36,795 nucleotides of DNA from an uncultured Selenomonadales bacterium. Its GTDB lineage: Bacteria > Bacillota > Negativicutes > Acidaminococcales > Acidaminococcaceae. The translations under genes and the position numbers were made by a program. The notes beneath the pieces are model-generated. The model saw only the letters and a program-made list of their open reading frames with translations, was not told where the DNA came from and did not search any database. The stretch is taken from assembly GCA_900315805.1 (NCBI GenBank), contig ONAN01000018.1, forward strand, positions 1-36,795, given 5' to 3'. Below, piece after piece: positions 14,539-22,217 of the stretch. Numbering within the stretch: the stretch's first letter is position 1; every line of letters starts with the position of its first letter.

Positions 14539-15690
14539 ATGACCAGTAACAAGGAAATCAAGACGCTGGTGGAACGGGATTTCCGCCATTTTCACGAACA
14601 TCCGGAACTTTCGTACCAGGAATTTGAGACGACGGCCTATCTTCGGAAGGAACTGGAGCGGGCCGGCGTCACCATTCTGGACACGGGGCTGAAGACGGGC
14701 CTGGTTGCCCGCCTCGGCGACGGGTCCGGCCCGGTCATTGCCCTGCGGGGCGATATCGACGGCCTGCCGATCCAGGAAGAGACGGATCTGCCGTACAAAT
14801 CGCAGGAAGCGGGCCGCATGCACGCCTGCGGCCATGATTTCCACACGGCGGCCGTGCTCGGCGCGGCCCTGCTCCTGAAAGAAAAGGAAAAGGACCTGCA
14901 CGGTACGGTCAAGGTCATCTTCCAGCCGGCCGAAGAAGCCCCCGGCGGTGCCAAAACCGTGATGGAGACCGGTGCCGTCGATGAAGTGCAGGCCATTTTC
15001 GGAATCCACATCATCGGGAACGTACCGGTCGGTACCTACGCCATCCGCTCCGGTGCCGTGACGGCCGCCGTCGATACGTTCAAGATCACCTTCCGCGGCA
15101 AGGGCAGCCACGGTGCCCACCCGGACCGGGGCCTGGACCCCGTCGTGGCGGCAGCGAACTTCGTCGGTGCCGTGCAGACCATCGTGAGCCGCAATTCCGA
15201 TCCCTTTGCGGCCAACCTGGTGAGCGTCACCCATATCCAGGGCGGCAACACGTGGAACGTGATTCCCGAGACGGCCTTTGTGGAAGGGACGACGCGGACC
15301 ATGACGAAGGCCGACCGCGAACTCGTCGAAAGCCATATCCGCGTCATGGCCGAACACATTGCCCAGGCCTACGGGGAACAGGCCGACGTGGAATGGATTC
15401 CCGGACCGCCGGCGACCCTGAACGACCCGGCCTGGTCGGACTTTTCCGCCCGCATCGCCAGGGAGCAGGGCATCAACGTGGTGCCCGCCCCGTCGAATCT
15501 GGGCGGCGAAGACTTCGCCTATTTCCTGGAAAAGATTCCCGGTACTTATATCCAGATCGGTATTGGCAACACCTATTCGAACCATCATCCGAAATTCCAA
15601 CTGGACCCGGCAGCCCTGTATCCCGCTTCGGAATACCTGGTGCGGCTTGCGGAAGCAGCCCTGGACAAGCTGCAGAAAGGACAGAAATGA
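14539..15690 (+). CDS. M20D-family amidohydrolase (copy 2), cysteine-regulated
   Basis: The 383-residue protein is a canonical M20D amidohydrolase: HEHPELSYQEFETTAYL start motif, HACGHDFH (C97, H99, D100), FQPAEE (E132/E133), GIHIIGNVPVG, and GSHGAHPDRGLDPV lid. NLGGEDFAYF lies near the C-terminus. It is the first gene after the cysteine T-box, and its stop overlaps the metN start by ATGA. ATG 14539 has AGGAAGAGG upstream; an in-frame ATG at 14512 is less well placed. Regulation by cysteine suggests it frees cysteine (or another sulfur amino acid) from an N-acyl, N-carbamoyl or similar conjugate brought in by the adjacent transporter. Family annotation alone (hippurate hydrolase, N-acetyl-diaminopimelate deacetylase-like) would not show that. 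Confidence 0.9.
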   Translation: MTSNKEIKTLVERDFRHFHEHPELSYQEFETTAYLRKELERAGVTILDTGLKTGLVARLGDGSGPVIALRGDIDGLPIQEETDLPYKSQEAGRMHACGHDFHTAAVLGAALLLKEKEKDLHGTVKVIFQPAEEAPGGAKTVMETGAVDEVQAIFGIHIIGNVPVGTYAIRSGAVTAAVDTFKITFRGKGSHGAHPDRGLDPVVAAANFVGAVQTIVSRNSDPFAANLVSVTHIQGGNTWNVIPETAFVEGTTRTMTKADRELVESHIRVMAEHIAQAYGEQADVEWIPGPPATLNDPAWSDFSARIAREQGINVVPAPSNLGGEDFAYFLEKIPGTYIQIGIGNTYSNHHPKFQLDPAALYPASEYLVRLAEAALDKLQKGQK

Positions 15691-16709
15691 TCGTATTCAA
15701 GGACGTGAGCAAGACCTTCCGCACGGACAGCGGCGAGGTCCGGGCTCTGCAACATATCGGCCTGACCATCCGGGACGGCGATATCCAGGGCATCATCGGT
15801 TTTTCCGGTGCCGGCAAGTCCACGCTGCTGCGTATGATCAACGCCCTCGAAGTCCCGACGGAAGGCCATGTGGAAGTGGACGGCCGCAACGTGGACGAGC
15901 TGCCGCGGGAAGCGCTGCGGAAGCTCCGCAAACAGATCGGCATGATCTTCCAGCAGTTCAACCTGCTGTCGTCCAAGACGGTGTACGACAACATCGCCAT
16001 CCCCATGGTGCTGAACAAGGCGGATAAGGCCGTAATCGACGCCCGCGTCAAAGAACTGCTCCGCTTCGTCGGCCTGTCCGACAAGGCGCAGGTCTATCCG
16101 GACCAGCTGTCGGGCGGCCAGAAACAGCGCATCGGCATTGCCCGCGCCCTGGCTACGAACCCGTCCATCCTGCTTTGCGACGAAGCGACGAGCGCCCTCG
16201 ATCCGGAAACGACGGATTCCATTTTGGAACTGCTCGAGCGGATCAACCGGGAAATGAACATCACCATCGTCGTCGTAACCCACGAAATCAACGTGGTCCG
16301 GCGCATCTGCAACCGCGTCGCCGTCATGGACCACGGCCGCATGGTGGAGCAGGGCAGCGTGCTGGAAGTCTTTTCCAACCCGCGGCAGGAAATGACGAAA
16401 CGGTTCGTCCAGACCGTCATTCCCGACAAGATCCCCGACAGCATCGTGCGCAGCCTGAAAAAGGAAACGCGGAACTACAAGCTGCTCAAGCTGCGCTTCC
16501 TCGGCGAGACGACGACGGAAGACCTGTTTTACGAAATCAACCGCAAGTTCCCCGTGGAAACGGGCATCATTTTCGCCTCGTGCAATGAACTGCAGGGGAC
16601 GGCCCTGGGCATCTTCGTCGTGGAGGCCATCGGCCGGGACGAGGATATTGCGGCGGTCAGGCAGTATATTGTGGCACACAACGTGCAGGTGCAGGAGGTA
16701 GTGTTATGA
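15687..16709 (+). CDS. metN: MetN-type ABC transporter ATPase
   Basis: The 340-residue protein contains Walker A GFSGAGKST (38-46), Q-loop MIFQQFNLL, signature LSGGQKQR, Walker B ILLCDEATSALDP, and the switch histidine in VVVTHE. A C-terminal NIL domain (from about residue 260) senses substrate in MetNI systems. ATG overlaps the preceding stop (ATGA), and its own stop overlaps metI the same way, so the three genes are translationally coupled. The gene lies under a cysteine T-box, so although the family default is methionine, a cysteine-related substrate is more likely here. Confidence 0.93.
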   Translation: MIVFKDVSKTFRTDSGEVRALQHIGLTIRDGDIQGIIGFSGAGKSTLLRMINALEVPTEGHVEVDGRNVDELPREALRKLRKQIGMIFQQFNLLSSKTVYDNIAIPMVLNKADKAVIDARVKELLRFVGLSDKAQVYPDQLSGGQKQRIGIARALATNPSILLCDEATSALDPETTDSILELLERINREMNITIVVVTHEINVVRRICNRVAVMDHGRMVEQGSVLEVFSNPRQEMTKRFVQTVIPDKIPDSIVRSLKKETRNYKLLKLRFLGETTTEDLFYEINRKFPVETGIIFASCNELQGTALGIFVVEAIGRDEDIAAVRQYIVAHNVQVQEVVL

Positions 16710-17377
16710 AGGAACTGGAAACCATCCTGGAAGTCCCCATGTCCCGTATCGGGCTGGCGGCGGAGGAGACGATCTACATGGTCTTCGTGGCCCTGGTGCT
16801 GGGCTCCCTGATCGGCCTGGCCCTCGCCGTGACCCTCGTCTTGACGAACAAGGACGGGATTTTGCGGAACAAGTACATCTACGGCGTCATCAACACGGTC
16901 GTCAACGTGGTGCGCAGCGTTCCGTTCATCATTTTGCTGGTGTTCATCCTGCCGCTGACGAAGCTCATCGTCGGTACGCGCATCGGGACGACGGCGGCCC
17001 TGGTGCCCCTGGTCATCTTCATCGCCCCGTACCTGACGCGGCTCTTCGAGAACTCCATCCTCGACGTGGACAAGGGCATCATTGAAGCGGCCCAGTCCAT
17101 GGGCGCGTCCTATTTCGAAATCGTCCGGTATTTCCTGCTGCCGGAGGCGAAAGGCTCCCTGATCCTGTCCATCACGACAGGCACCATCGGCCTGCTGGGG
17201 GCCACGGCCATGGCGGGTGTCATCGGCGCCGGCGGCGTCGGCGACCTGGCCCTGACCTACGGCTACGAACGGCTGAACTTCCCGCTCATGCTGTTCACGG
17301 TCGTCGTCCTCATCATTTTCGTCCAGATCATTCAGACCATCGGCAATCATTTTGCCTTTAAAATCAGAAATCATTAA
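16706..17377 (+). CDS. metI: MetI-type ABC transporter permease
   Basis: This 223-residue membrane protein has about five membrane helices. The binding-protein-dependent permease EAA loop is visible as EAAQSMGASYFEIVRYFLLPEA, which contacts MetN. MetI signatures include VVNVVRSVPFIILL and GATAMAGVIGAGGVGDLA. Its start overlaps the metN stop by 4 nt. It works as a dimer with MetN in the cytoplasmic membrane to import the ligand delivered by a MetQ lipoprotein. Confidence 0.93.
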   Translation: MKELETILEVPMSRIGLAAEETIYMVFVALVLGSLIGLALAVTLVLTNKDGILRNKYIYGVINTVVNVVRSVPFIILLVFILPLTKLIVGTRIGTTAALVPLVIFIAPYLTRLFENSILDVDKGIIEAAQSMGASYFEIVRYFLLPEAKGSLILSITTGTIGLLGATAMAGVIGAGGVGDLALTYGYERLNFPLMLFTVVVLIIFVQIIQTIGNHFAFKIRNH

Positions 17378-17392
17378 AAAGGGGTGTTCATC

Positions 17393-18238
17393 ATGAAATT
17401 CAATTGGAAAAAGTTAAGCGTCGTCCTGGCGGGCCTCATGGTGTTTGCGGTGCTGGCGGCCGGCTGCGGCGGCGGGGATAAGAAGGCCGGCGACAAGAAG
17501 GAATTGACTTTCAGCAAGTCCCAGGGCCCGTACAGCGAGCTCTTTGAAAAGGCGGTCAAACCCATCCTGGAAAAGAAGGGGTACAAAATCACGGGCAAGG
17601 ACATGTCCGACCTGCTCCAGGCGGATGTCGTCCTGAACGAGGGCGAAGTCGACTTCAACGTCGAACAGCATACGGCCTACATGGAAAACTTCAACAAGAA
17701 GCAGAAAGGCCATCTGGTGGCGCTGACGCCGATTCCGACGGTGCCGGCCGGTATCTATCCGGGCCGCAAGCACGATTTGAAGCAGATTGCCGACGGCGAC
17801 CAGATCGCCGTGCCGAATGACGCCTCCAACACGGCCCGCGCTTACGCGCTGCTGCAGAAGGCCGGCTGGATCAAGCTGGACCCGAAGAAGGACCTGTCCA
17901 CGGTCACTCAGCAGGATATCGTGGAAAATCCCCATCATCTGAAATTCACGGAAATGAAGTCCCTGACCATTCCCGGTGTCCGTAATGATTTCGACTACAT
18001 CATGATCACCGGTTCCATCGTGTATAACGCGAAGATCGACCCGAAGACGGCCCTCCTGACGGAAGATGTCCTGCCGCACCTGCTGCTGCAGCTCGTCGTC
18101 AACGAGAAGAACAAGGATGCCCAGTGGGCCAAGGACCTGGCTGCGGCCTACCATTCCAAGGAACTAAAAGAATACCTGGACAAAAACAACAACGGCCTGT
18201 GGTACATTCCGAAAGACCAGTTCAAGGATGCCAAGTGA
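17393..18238 (+). CDS. MetQ/NlpA-family binding lipoprotein (copy 2), divergent pocket
   Basis: The 281-residue lipoprotein (C25 in LAAGC) is preceded by AAAAAGGGGTG; ATG 17393 is preferred to GTG 17384. It belongs to the NlpA/MetQ family, but its pocket motifs differ from the other two copies. FQH becomes VEQHTAYM, IPNDPTNGG becomes VPNDASNTA, and the conserved FxDYVxPN becomes MSDLLQADVV. It is the dedicated receptor of the MetNI pair and is controlled by the cysteine T-box. Together these suggest a ligand other than plain methionine, such as cystine, a cysteine conjugate or an N-acyl cysteine. It ends at a strong terminator. Confidence 0.9.
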   Translation: MKFNWKKLSVVLAGLMVFAVLAAGCGGGDKKAGDKKELTFSKSQGPYSELFEKAVKPILEKKGYKITGKDMSDLLQADVVLNEGEVDFNVEQHTAYMENFNKKQKGHLVALTPIPTVPAGIYPGRKHDLKQIADGDQIAVPNDASNTARAYALLQKAGWIKLDPKKDLSTVTQQDIVENPHHLKFTEMKSLTIPGVRNDFDYIMITGSIVYNAKIDPKTALLTEDVLPHLLLQLVVNEKNKDAQWAKDLAAAYHSKELKEYLDKNNNGLWYIPKDQFKDAK

Positions 18239-18259
18239 ATCCCTGACAAAACAAACGAA

Positions 18260-18284
18260 GGCGCCCCGAGGGGGCGCCTTTTTT
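18260..18284 (+). terminator. Terminator of the cysteine T-box operon
   Basis: Perfect GGCGCCCC/GGGGCGCC stem with GAG loop followed by six T (18279-18284). Confidence 0.92.
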
Positions 18285-18311
18285 GCGTAGCGGCGAAGCC
18301 GTACATCGTAT

Positions 18312-19061
18312 TTATTTTTCCGGCAGCGTGAATTTCCAGGCGCAGTACCATGCGCCCGGGTGTTCGTCGGGCGGGCAGGCGATGCATTCCGTGCGGATAC
18401 GGCTGTCGATGTTTTCGGCGAAGCGGCCGTATTCGACGAGGCCGGCGCTCTTGCAGGGATAGTCGGCCATGTTCTTCCGCGTGCGCGCGCACTGGACGCG
18501 GCAGTTGCGCATTTCCAGAATCAGGGCGCCGTCGCGGCGGTACAGGCGCTGGTGGTTCAGGCGGCTGTACATGCGGAAGGCGAGGGCCTGTTCCAGGCCG
18601 TCGAGGCCGGGGCGGGCCGGCAGGTGCAGAAACTTTTTGACGGCATGGGCTTCGTAAGGCGAAAAATAGGCCCACGTCGAATCGTTGCAGCGCTTGGCTT
18701 CCTGCATGCCGTAGGCTTTTTCCACGCCCTGGAACCAGACGCCGTCCTGGGCGAGCCAGCTCTTGGCCAGGTCGTCGAGCAGGGCCAGCACCTGTTCGCG
18801 GGGCATGTGCCGCAGATAATCGGGCACGCTGTCCGTTTCCGCGAAACCGCAGGTTTGCGAGAGGCGCCGGACCAGGTTGTGCCGCGTCTTTTCCCAGGCG
18901 TAGTCCATGACCCGGAGTGCCCGCTTGAAGCCCAGCTGATGCTCGACCTCGCGGAACCAGAGGGTATGATGTACCAGCAGGCGGTGCGCAAAATCGAATA
19001 CGAGGAGGACCAGTTCGTCCTGACTCATGGTATCGGTCGACAGGTTCTTGTTTTCGTCCAT
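18312..19061 (-). CDS. Six-cysteine protein, DUF6125/ATC-hydrolase-like
   Basis: This is a 249-residue soluble protein without signal or membrane segments. Its N-terminal half is helical; its C-terminal half has a regular cysteine pattern: C187xxxC191, C203, C226xxC229P and C240. A NCRVQCAR...YPCK...CIACPPDEHPGAWYC layout looks to me like the DUF6125 family. From memory that family is distantly related to L-2-amino-thiazoline-4-carboxylate hydrolases, which release cysteine derivatives. That assignment was not checked. The cysteines could bind a metal or Fe-S cluster. It converges on the cysteine T-box operon with a terminator between. An upstream AAGGAG on the minus strand supports ATG 19061. 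Confidence 0.65.
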   Translation of the reverse strand: MDENKNLSTDTMSQDELVLLVFDFAHRLLVHHTLWFREVEHQLGFKRALRVMDYAWEKTRHNLVRRLSQTCGFAETDSVPDYLRHMPREQVLALLDDLAKSWLAQDGVWFQGVEKAYGMQEAKRCNDSTWAYFSPYEAHAVKKFLHLPARPGLDGLEQALAFRMYSRLNHQRLYRRDGALILEMRNCRVQCARTRKNMADYPCKSAGLVEYGRFAENIDSRIRTECIACPPDEHPGAWYCAWKFTLPEK

Positions 19062-19164
19062 GATGGTCTCCTTTTCCGGTATGGTTACGTTCTATTTCGC
19101 TGCCGCGGCGCAAAATCCCTTTTGTTTTTACACACAGGTCACACAAAAAACACGGCAAAAGTGG

Positions 19165-19197
19165 TATGATTGAATTGTAGATATTTCTAATACAATT
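19165..19197 (+). promoter_or_regulatory. ldh promoter and inverted-repeat operator
   Basis: A -10 TATGAT (19165-19170) is followed at once by AATTGTA (19173-19179), 11 nt and TACAATT (19191-19197). This perfect 7-bp inverted repeat covers the likely start site. TTGT...ACAA resembles a Rex (NADH-sensing) site but the spacing is one base longer than usual. Confidence 0.45.
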
Positions 19198-19241
19198 TCA
19201 CAAACAGGCTGTATTTCAGTGCCTGGAAAGGAGCGCTTTGT

Positions 19242-20192
19242 ATGGATGTCAATAAAGTAGGAATCATCGGCTGCGGCTTTGTCGGGGCGTCGTCGGCGTT
19301 CGCCCTTATGCAGACGGGACTGTTCAATGAAATGGTGCTTATCGACGCCAACCAGGACAAGGCCGAGGGCGAGGCCATGGATTTGAGCCACGGATTGTCT
19401 TTTGCGTCGCCCATGGACATTTACGCCGGCACGTACGACGACATCGCCGACGCGGCCATCGTGGTCGTGACGGCCGGTGCGAACCAGAAACCGGGCGAGA
19501 CCCGGCTGGACCTGGTCCATAAGAACATCGCCATTTTCCGGACCATCATTCCGGAACTGAGGAAGCGCCATTTCGGCGGCATCCTGATCATCGTCGCGAA
19601 CCCCGTCGATGTCCTGACCTATGCGGCCGCCAAGATGAGCGGCCTGCCGGAGAGCCATGTCATCGGCTCCGGCACCATGCTCGATTCGGCCCGCCTGCGC
19701 TATGTGCTGGGCGAGCACCTGGACGTGGACAGCCGCTGCGTCCATGCCTACATCATCGGCGAACACGGGGACAGCGAAATCGCGGCCTTCAGCAGTGCCA
19801 ACGTGTCCGGCGTGCCCCTGCCGAAATTCTGTGAAATGCGCGGCCATTTCGACCATGAAAAGGCCAACCGGGAAATCGCGGAGCGCGTCAAGAACAGCGC
19901 CTACGAGATCATCAAGAAGAAACACGCCACCTATTACGGCATCGCCATGTGCGTGAAGCGCCTCTGCGAGGCCATTGTGCGCGATGAAAAGAGCATTCTG
20001 CCCGTGTCTGTCGTGATGCACGGGGAATACGGCGTGAACGACGTGGCCCTGAGCATGCCGGGCATCGTCGGCGCCGACGGCTTCGAGACGCACATCCCCC
20101 TGGAGCTGGACGCGGACGAACTGGCAGGCCTGCAGGCGTCGGCCCGGTCGTTGAAGGAAGTCATTGACAAGGAACGGGCCAACATGGAATAA
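19242..20192 (+). CDS. ldh: L-lactate dehydrogenase
   Basis: The enzyme (316 aa) interconverts pyruvate and L-lactate with NADH. The nucleotide-binding loop is GCGFVG (10-15). The substrate loop NQKPGETRLD carries Q82 (lactate rather than malate specificity) and R88. R151 binds the carboxylate, and H175 in GEHGDSE is the proton donor. GAAAGGAG lies 8 nt before the ATG. It appears monocistronic; the next gene has its own promoter. The operator-like inverted repeat over the start site suggests redox or metabolite control. Confidence 0.95.
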   Translation: MDVNKVGIIGCGFVGASSAFALMQTGLFNEMVLIDANQDKAEGEAMDLSHGLSFASPMDIYAGTYDDIADAAIVVVTAGANQKPGETRLDLVHKNIAIFRTIIPELRKRHFGGILIIVANPVDVLTYAAAKMSGLPESHVIGSGTMLDSARLRYVLGEHLDVDSRCVHAYIIGEHGDSEIAAFSSANVSGVPLPKFCEMRGHFDHEKANREIAERVKNSAYEIIKKKHATYYGIAMCVKRLCEAIVRDEKSILPVSVVMHGEYGVNDVALSMPGIVGADGFETHIPLELDADELAGLQASARSLKEVIDKERANME

Positions 20193-20217
20193 GGCGGAAA
20201 AGTTTCGCAAAAATTCG

Positions 20218-20247
20218 TTGGCGGCGATTTTCAAAACCATTTATAAT
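20218..20247 (+). promoter_or_regulatory. Promoter of enoyl-CoA hydratase-family gene
   Basis: TTGGCG (20218-20223), 18-nt spacer, TATAAT (20242-20247). Confidence 0.55.
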
Positions 20248-20277
20248 GAAAGCAGCAAATGGAAGGAGGTCTTACCT

Positions 20278-21075
20278 GTGGATTATAAAATGTTGAAGTA
20301 CGGCGTGGAAGACGGAGTGGCCGTCATTACGCTGGATTATGCGCCCACGCTGAATGCCCTGGATATGAACATGGCCCTGGAGCTGGACCAGGCCCTGAAA
20401 CAGGCCGAAGGCGACCCGGCCGTCAAGACCGTGGTCCTGACCGGTGCCGGCCGCGCATTCTGCGGCGGCGGGGACATCCGCTACATGAAGGCCCACTGCG
20501 AGGAGCCGGATTTCGGCGCCAAATCCATGGCGCCCCTGGCGGGGAAATTGTCGGACATCGTGATCTACATCAAGCATATGACGAAGCTCGTGATCTGCGC
20601 CGTGGCGGGCGCGGCGGCAGGCGGCGGCTGCAACCTGGCTTACGGCTGCGATTTCGTCTTTGCTGCGGATAACGCCAAGTTCCTGCAGGCCTTTGTGGGT
20701 ATCGCCCTCATGCCGGACACCATGGGCGGCTATCTGGTGCCGCGCATGGCCGGACTGCACCGCGCCATGGACATGTTCGTGACGGGACGCCCCGTGACGG
20801 CACAGGAGGCGCTGGAACTGGGCTTCGTGAAGGAAGTCGTACCGAAAGACGAACTGATGCCGAAGGTCATGGCCTTCGCGAAGGGACTGGCCAAGGGCCC
20901 GACCCACGCGTACGCCGCCATGAAGAAGATGATGTTCGTGAGTATGTACGACGAAATGTACAAGTTCCGCGACGCCGAAGTCGCCCTGCAGTCGGACTGC
21001 GCCGGCACGGCCGATTTCCGCGAAGGCATCACGGCCTTTTTGGAGAAGCGTCCGGCTCAGTTTACGGGCAAATGA
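20278..21075 (+). CDS. Enoyl-CoA hydratase/isomerase-family protein
   Basis: A crotonase-fold protein of 265 residues starts at GTG 20278 with AAGGAGG upstream. The CoA/oxyanion-hole segments GAGRAFCGGGD (57-67) and AVAGAAAGGGCN (108-119) are intact. Both hydratase glutamates are missing: the position of E144 is N119 and that of E164 is F139. Instead D147 occurs in ALMPDTMGGYLVPR, where isomerases such as PaaG place a catalytic aspartate. An isomerase or other crotonase reaction is therefore more likely than classic hydration. It has its own promoter and terminator, and no acyl-CoA genes lie beside it. Confidence 0.88.
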   Translation: MDYKMLKYGVEDGVAVITLDYAPTLNALDMNMALELDQALKQAEGDPAVKTVVLTGAGRAFCGGGDIRYMKAHCEEPDFGAKSMAPLAGKLSDIVIYIKHMTKLVICAVAGAAAGGGCNLAYGCDFVFAADNAKFLQAFVGIALMPDTMGGYLVPRMAGLHRAMDMFVTGRPVTAQEALELGFVKEVVPKDELMPKVMAFAKGLAKGPTHAYAAMKKMMFVSMYDEMYKFRDAEVALQSDCAGTADFREGITAFLEKRPAQFTGK

Positions 21076-21090
21076 TGCCGTAACGCAAAG

Positions 21091-21129
21091 AACCGCATTG
21101 TCTGGAAGAACCAGGCAATGCGGTTTTGT
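21091..21129 (+). terminator. Terminator after the crotonase-family gene
   Basis: A 15-bp stem, AACCGCATTG plus TCTGG pairing with CCAGG plus CAATGCGGTT, is followed by TTGTTTT. It separates convergent genes. Confidence 0.88.
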
Positions 21130-21137
21130 TTTGGCTG

Positions 21138-22094
21138 TCATACGTAGTGGTCCAGGAACTGGAACACGTACTTGTAATAGGGTTCGCCCACGGCGTCGTT
21201 CATGGCGTGGGTGGCGTCCTGCACGGTGAGGGCGGCTTTATCCTTCGAGGGACTGGCGCGGTACAGGTCCTTCATCATGGACATGGGGATGAGCTGGTCT
21301 GCCGTGCCGTGGATGAACAGGATCGGCAGGTGGGACTGGGAAACGGCTTTGAGCGGGTCCACGTCTTCCAGGAAGACGCCGGCGTATTCCCGCATGAAGA
21401 GGCTGGCCCCCAGCAGCACGGGTTTCGGGTAGCGGACCGAATCGATGAGGCGGATGGCCACCAGTTCCTTCAGGCTGCTGTAGCCGCTGTCCTCGACGAT
21501 GGCCTTGACCTGGTCCGGTAAATTGTCGTTGAGGGAGAGCATGACATCGGCCGCGCCCATGGAGACACCGTGGAGCACGATGCGGGCCTGGGGATCCTCT
21601 TTGGCAATCGTATGGGCCCACTGCGCCACGTCGCGCCCTTCGAAGACGCCCATGGTCAGGTACTTGCCTTCGCTCTTGCCGGAGGCGCGCATATCCGGCG
21701 TCAGGACCTGGTATCCGTGGCCCAGGTAGTACGTGGCCATAATGTACATGAAACGCTGGTTGCAGCCGTATCCGTGTACCAGGATGGCCCATTTGTGGCT
21801 GGACGGGTTGACGTTGGGAACGAAATGCGTCGCTTCCAGCTTGAGGCCGTCGAACGAGGTGATGGTCCAGTTGGCGCGCCGGAACTGTTTCGGCGGCCGG
21901 GGCTGCATGGACTCGTATTTATTGGGGTAGGGGTAGATGTCTTCAAAAGCCGCCGGCGGCGACATGGGGTCGGCCTTCGTTCCCCGTTTCAGCGCGTAGT
22001 TCACGAGCGGCTGGGCGATGAAGCTGTCCACGCACAGGAAGGCCGCCAGGAGCAGCGCCAGGACGATGGAGACACCCCCTAAAAAGTTTTTCAT
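21138..22094 (-). CDS. Membrane-anchored alpha/beta hydrolase
   Basis: The 318-residue protein has one N-terminal membrane segment (about residues 5-25) and a serine hydrolase domain facing outward. The oxyanion loop is LVHGYGCNQR, the nucleophile elbow is GVSMGA, the acid is in GTADQLIP and the histidine in ATHAMND. The set matches the YqkD/BAAT-like group found widely in Firmicutes. I chose ATG 22094 (GGTGA 7 nt upstream) over GTG 22106. Possible roles are esterase, thioesterase or peptidase at the cell envelope. The substrate is unknown. Confidence 0.85.
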   Translation of the reverse strand: MKNFLGGVSIVLALLLAAFLCVDSFIAQPLVNYALKRGTKADPMSPPAAFEDIYPYPNKYESMQPRPPKQFRRANWTITSFDGLKLEATHFVPNVNPSSHKWAILVHGYGCNQRFMYIMATYYLGHGYQVLTPDMRASGKSEGKYLTMGVFEGRDVAQWAHTIAKEDPQARIVLHGVSMGAADVMLSLNDNLPDQVKAIVEDSGYSSLKELVAIRLIDSVRYPKPVLLGASLFMREYAGVFLEDVDPLKAVSQSHLPILFIHGTADQLIPMSMMKDLYRASPSKDKAALTVQDATHAMNDAVGEPYYKYVFQFLDHYV

Positions 22095-22164
22095 AGCAAA
22101 AATCACCGAATGTAATTGTAGCGCAAAGCGGAAAAGAAAACAGTAAAAAAAGCGTGAAATGTGA

Positions 22165-22206
22165 ACGACGGCCGCGTCACCGGAAAGGTGGCGCGGCCGT
22201 CGTTTT
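22165..22206. terminator. Strong GC hairpin between nrdJ and hydrolase genes
   Basis: ACGACGGCCGCG (22165-22176) pairs with CGCGGCCGTCGT (22192-22203), with an inner TCACC/GGTGG extension. The T run (22203-22206) is on the plus strand, while both flanking genes are on the minus strand, so its direction of action is uncertain. Confidence 0.6.
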
Positions 22207-22217
22207 AGCCGTGTTCT

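Noticed and set aside
14193..14549. Short plus-strand frames in the T-box region
   Set aside because: The region is explained by promoter, T-box leader and terminator; the predicted peptide has no SD or family resemblance.
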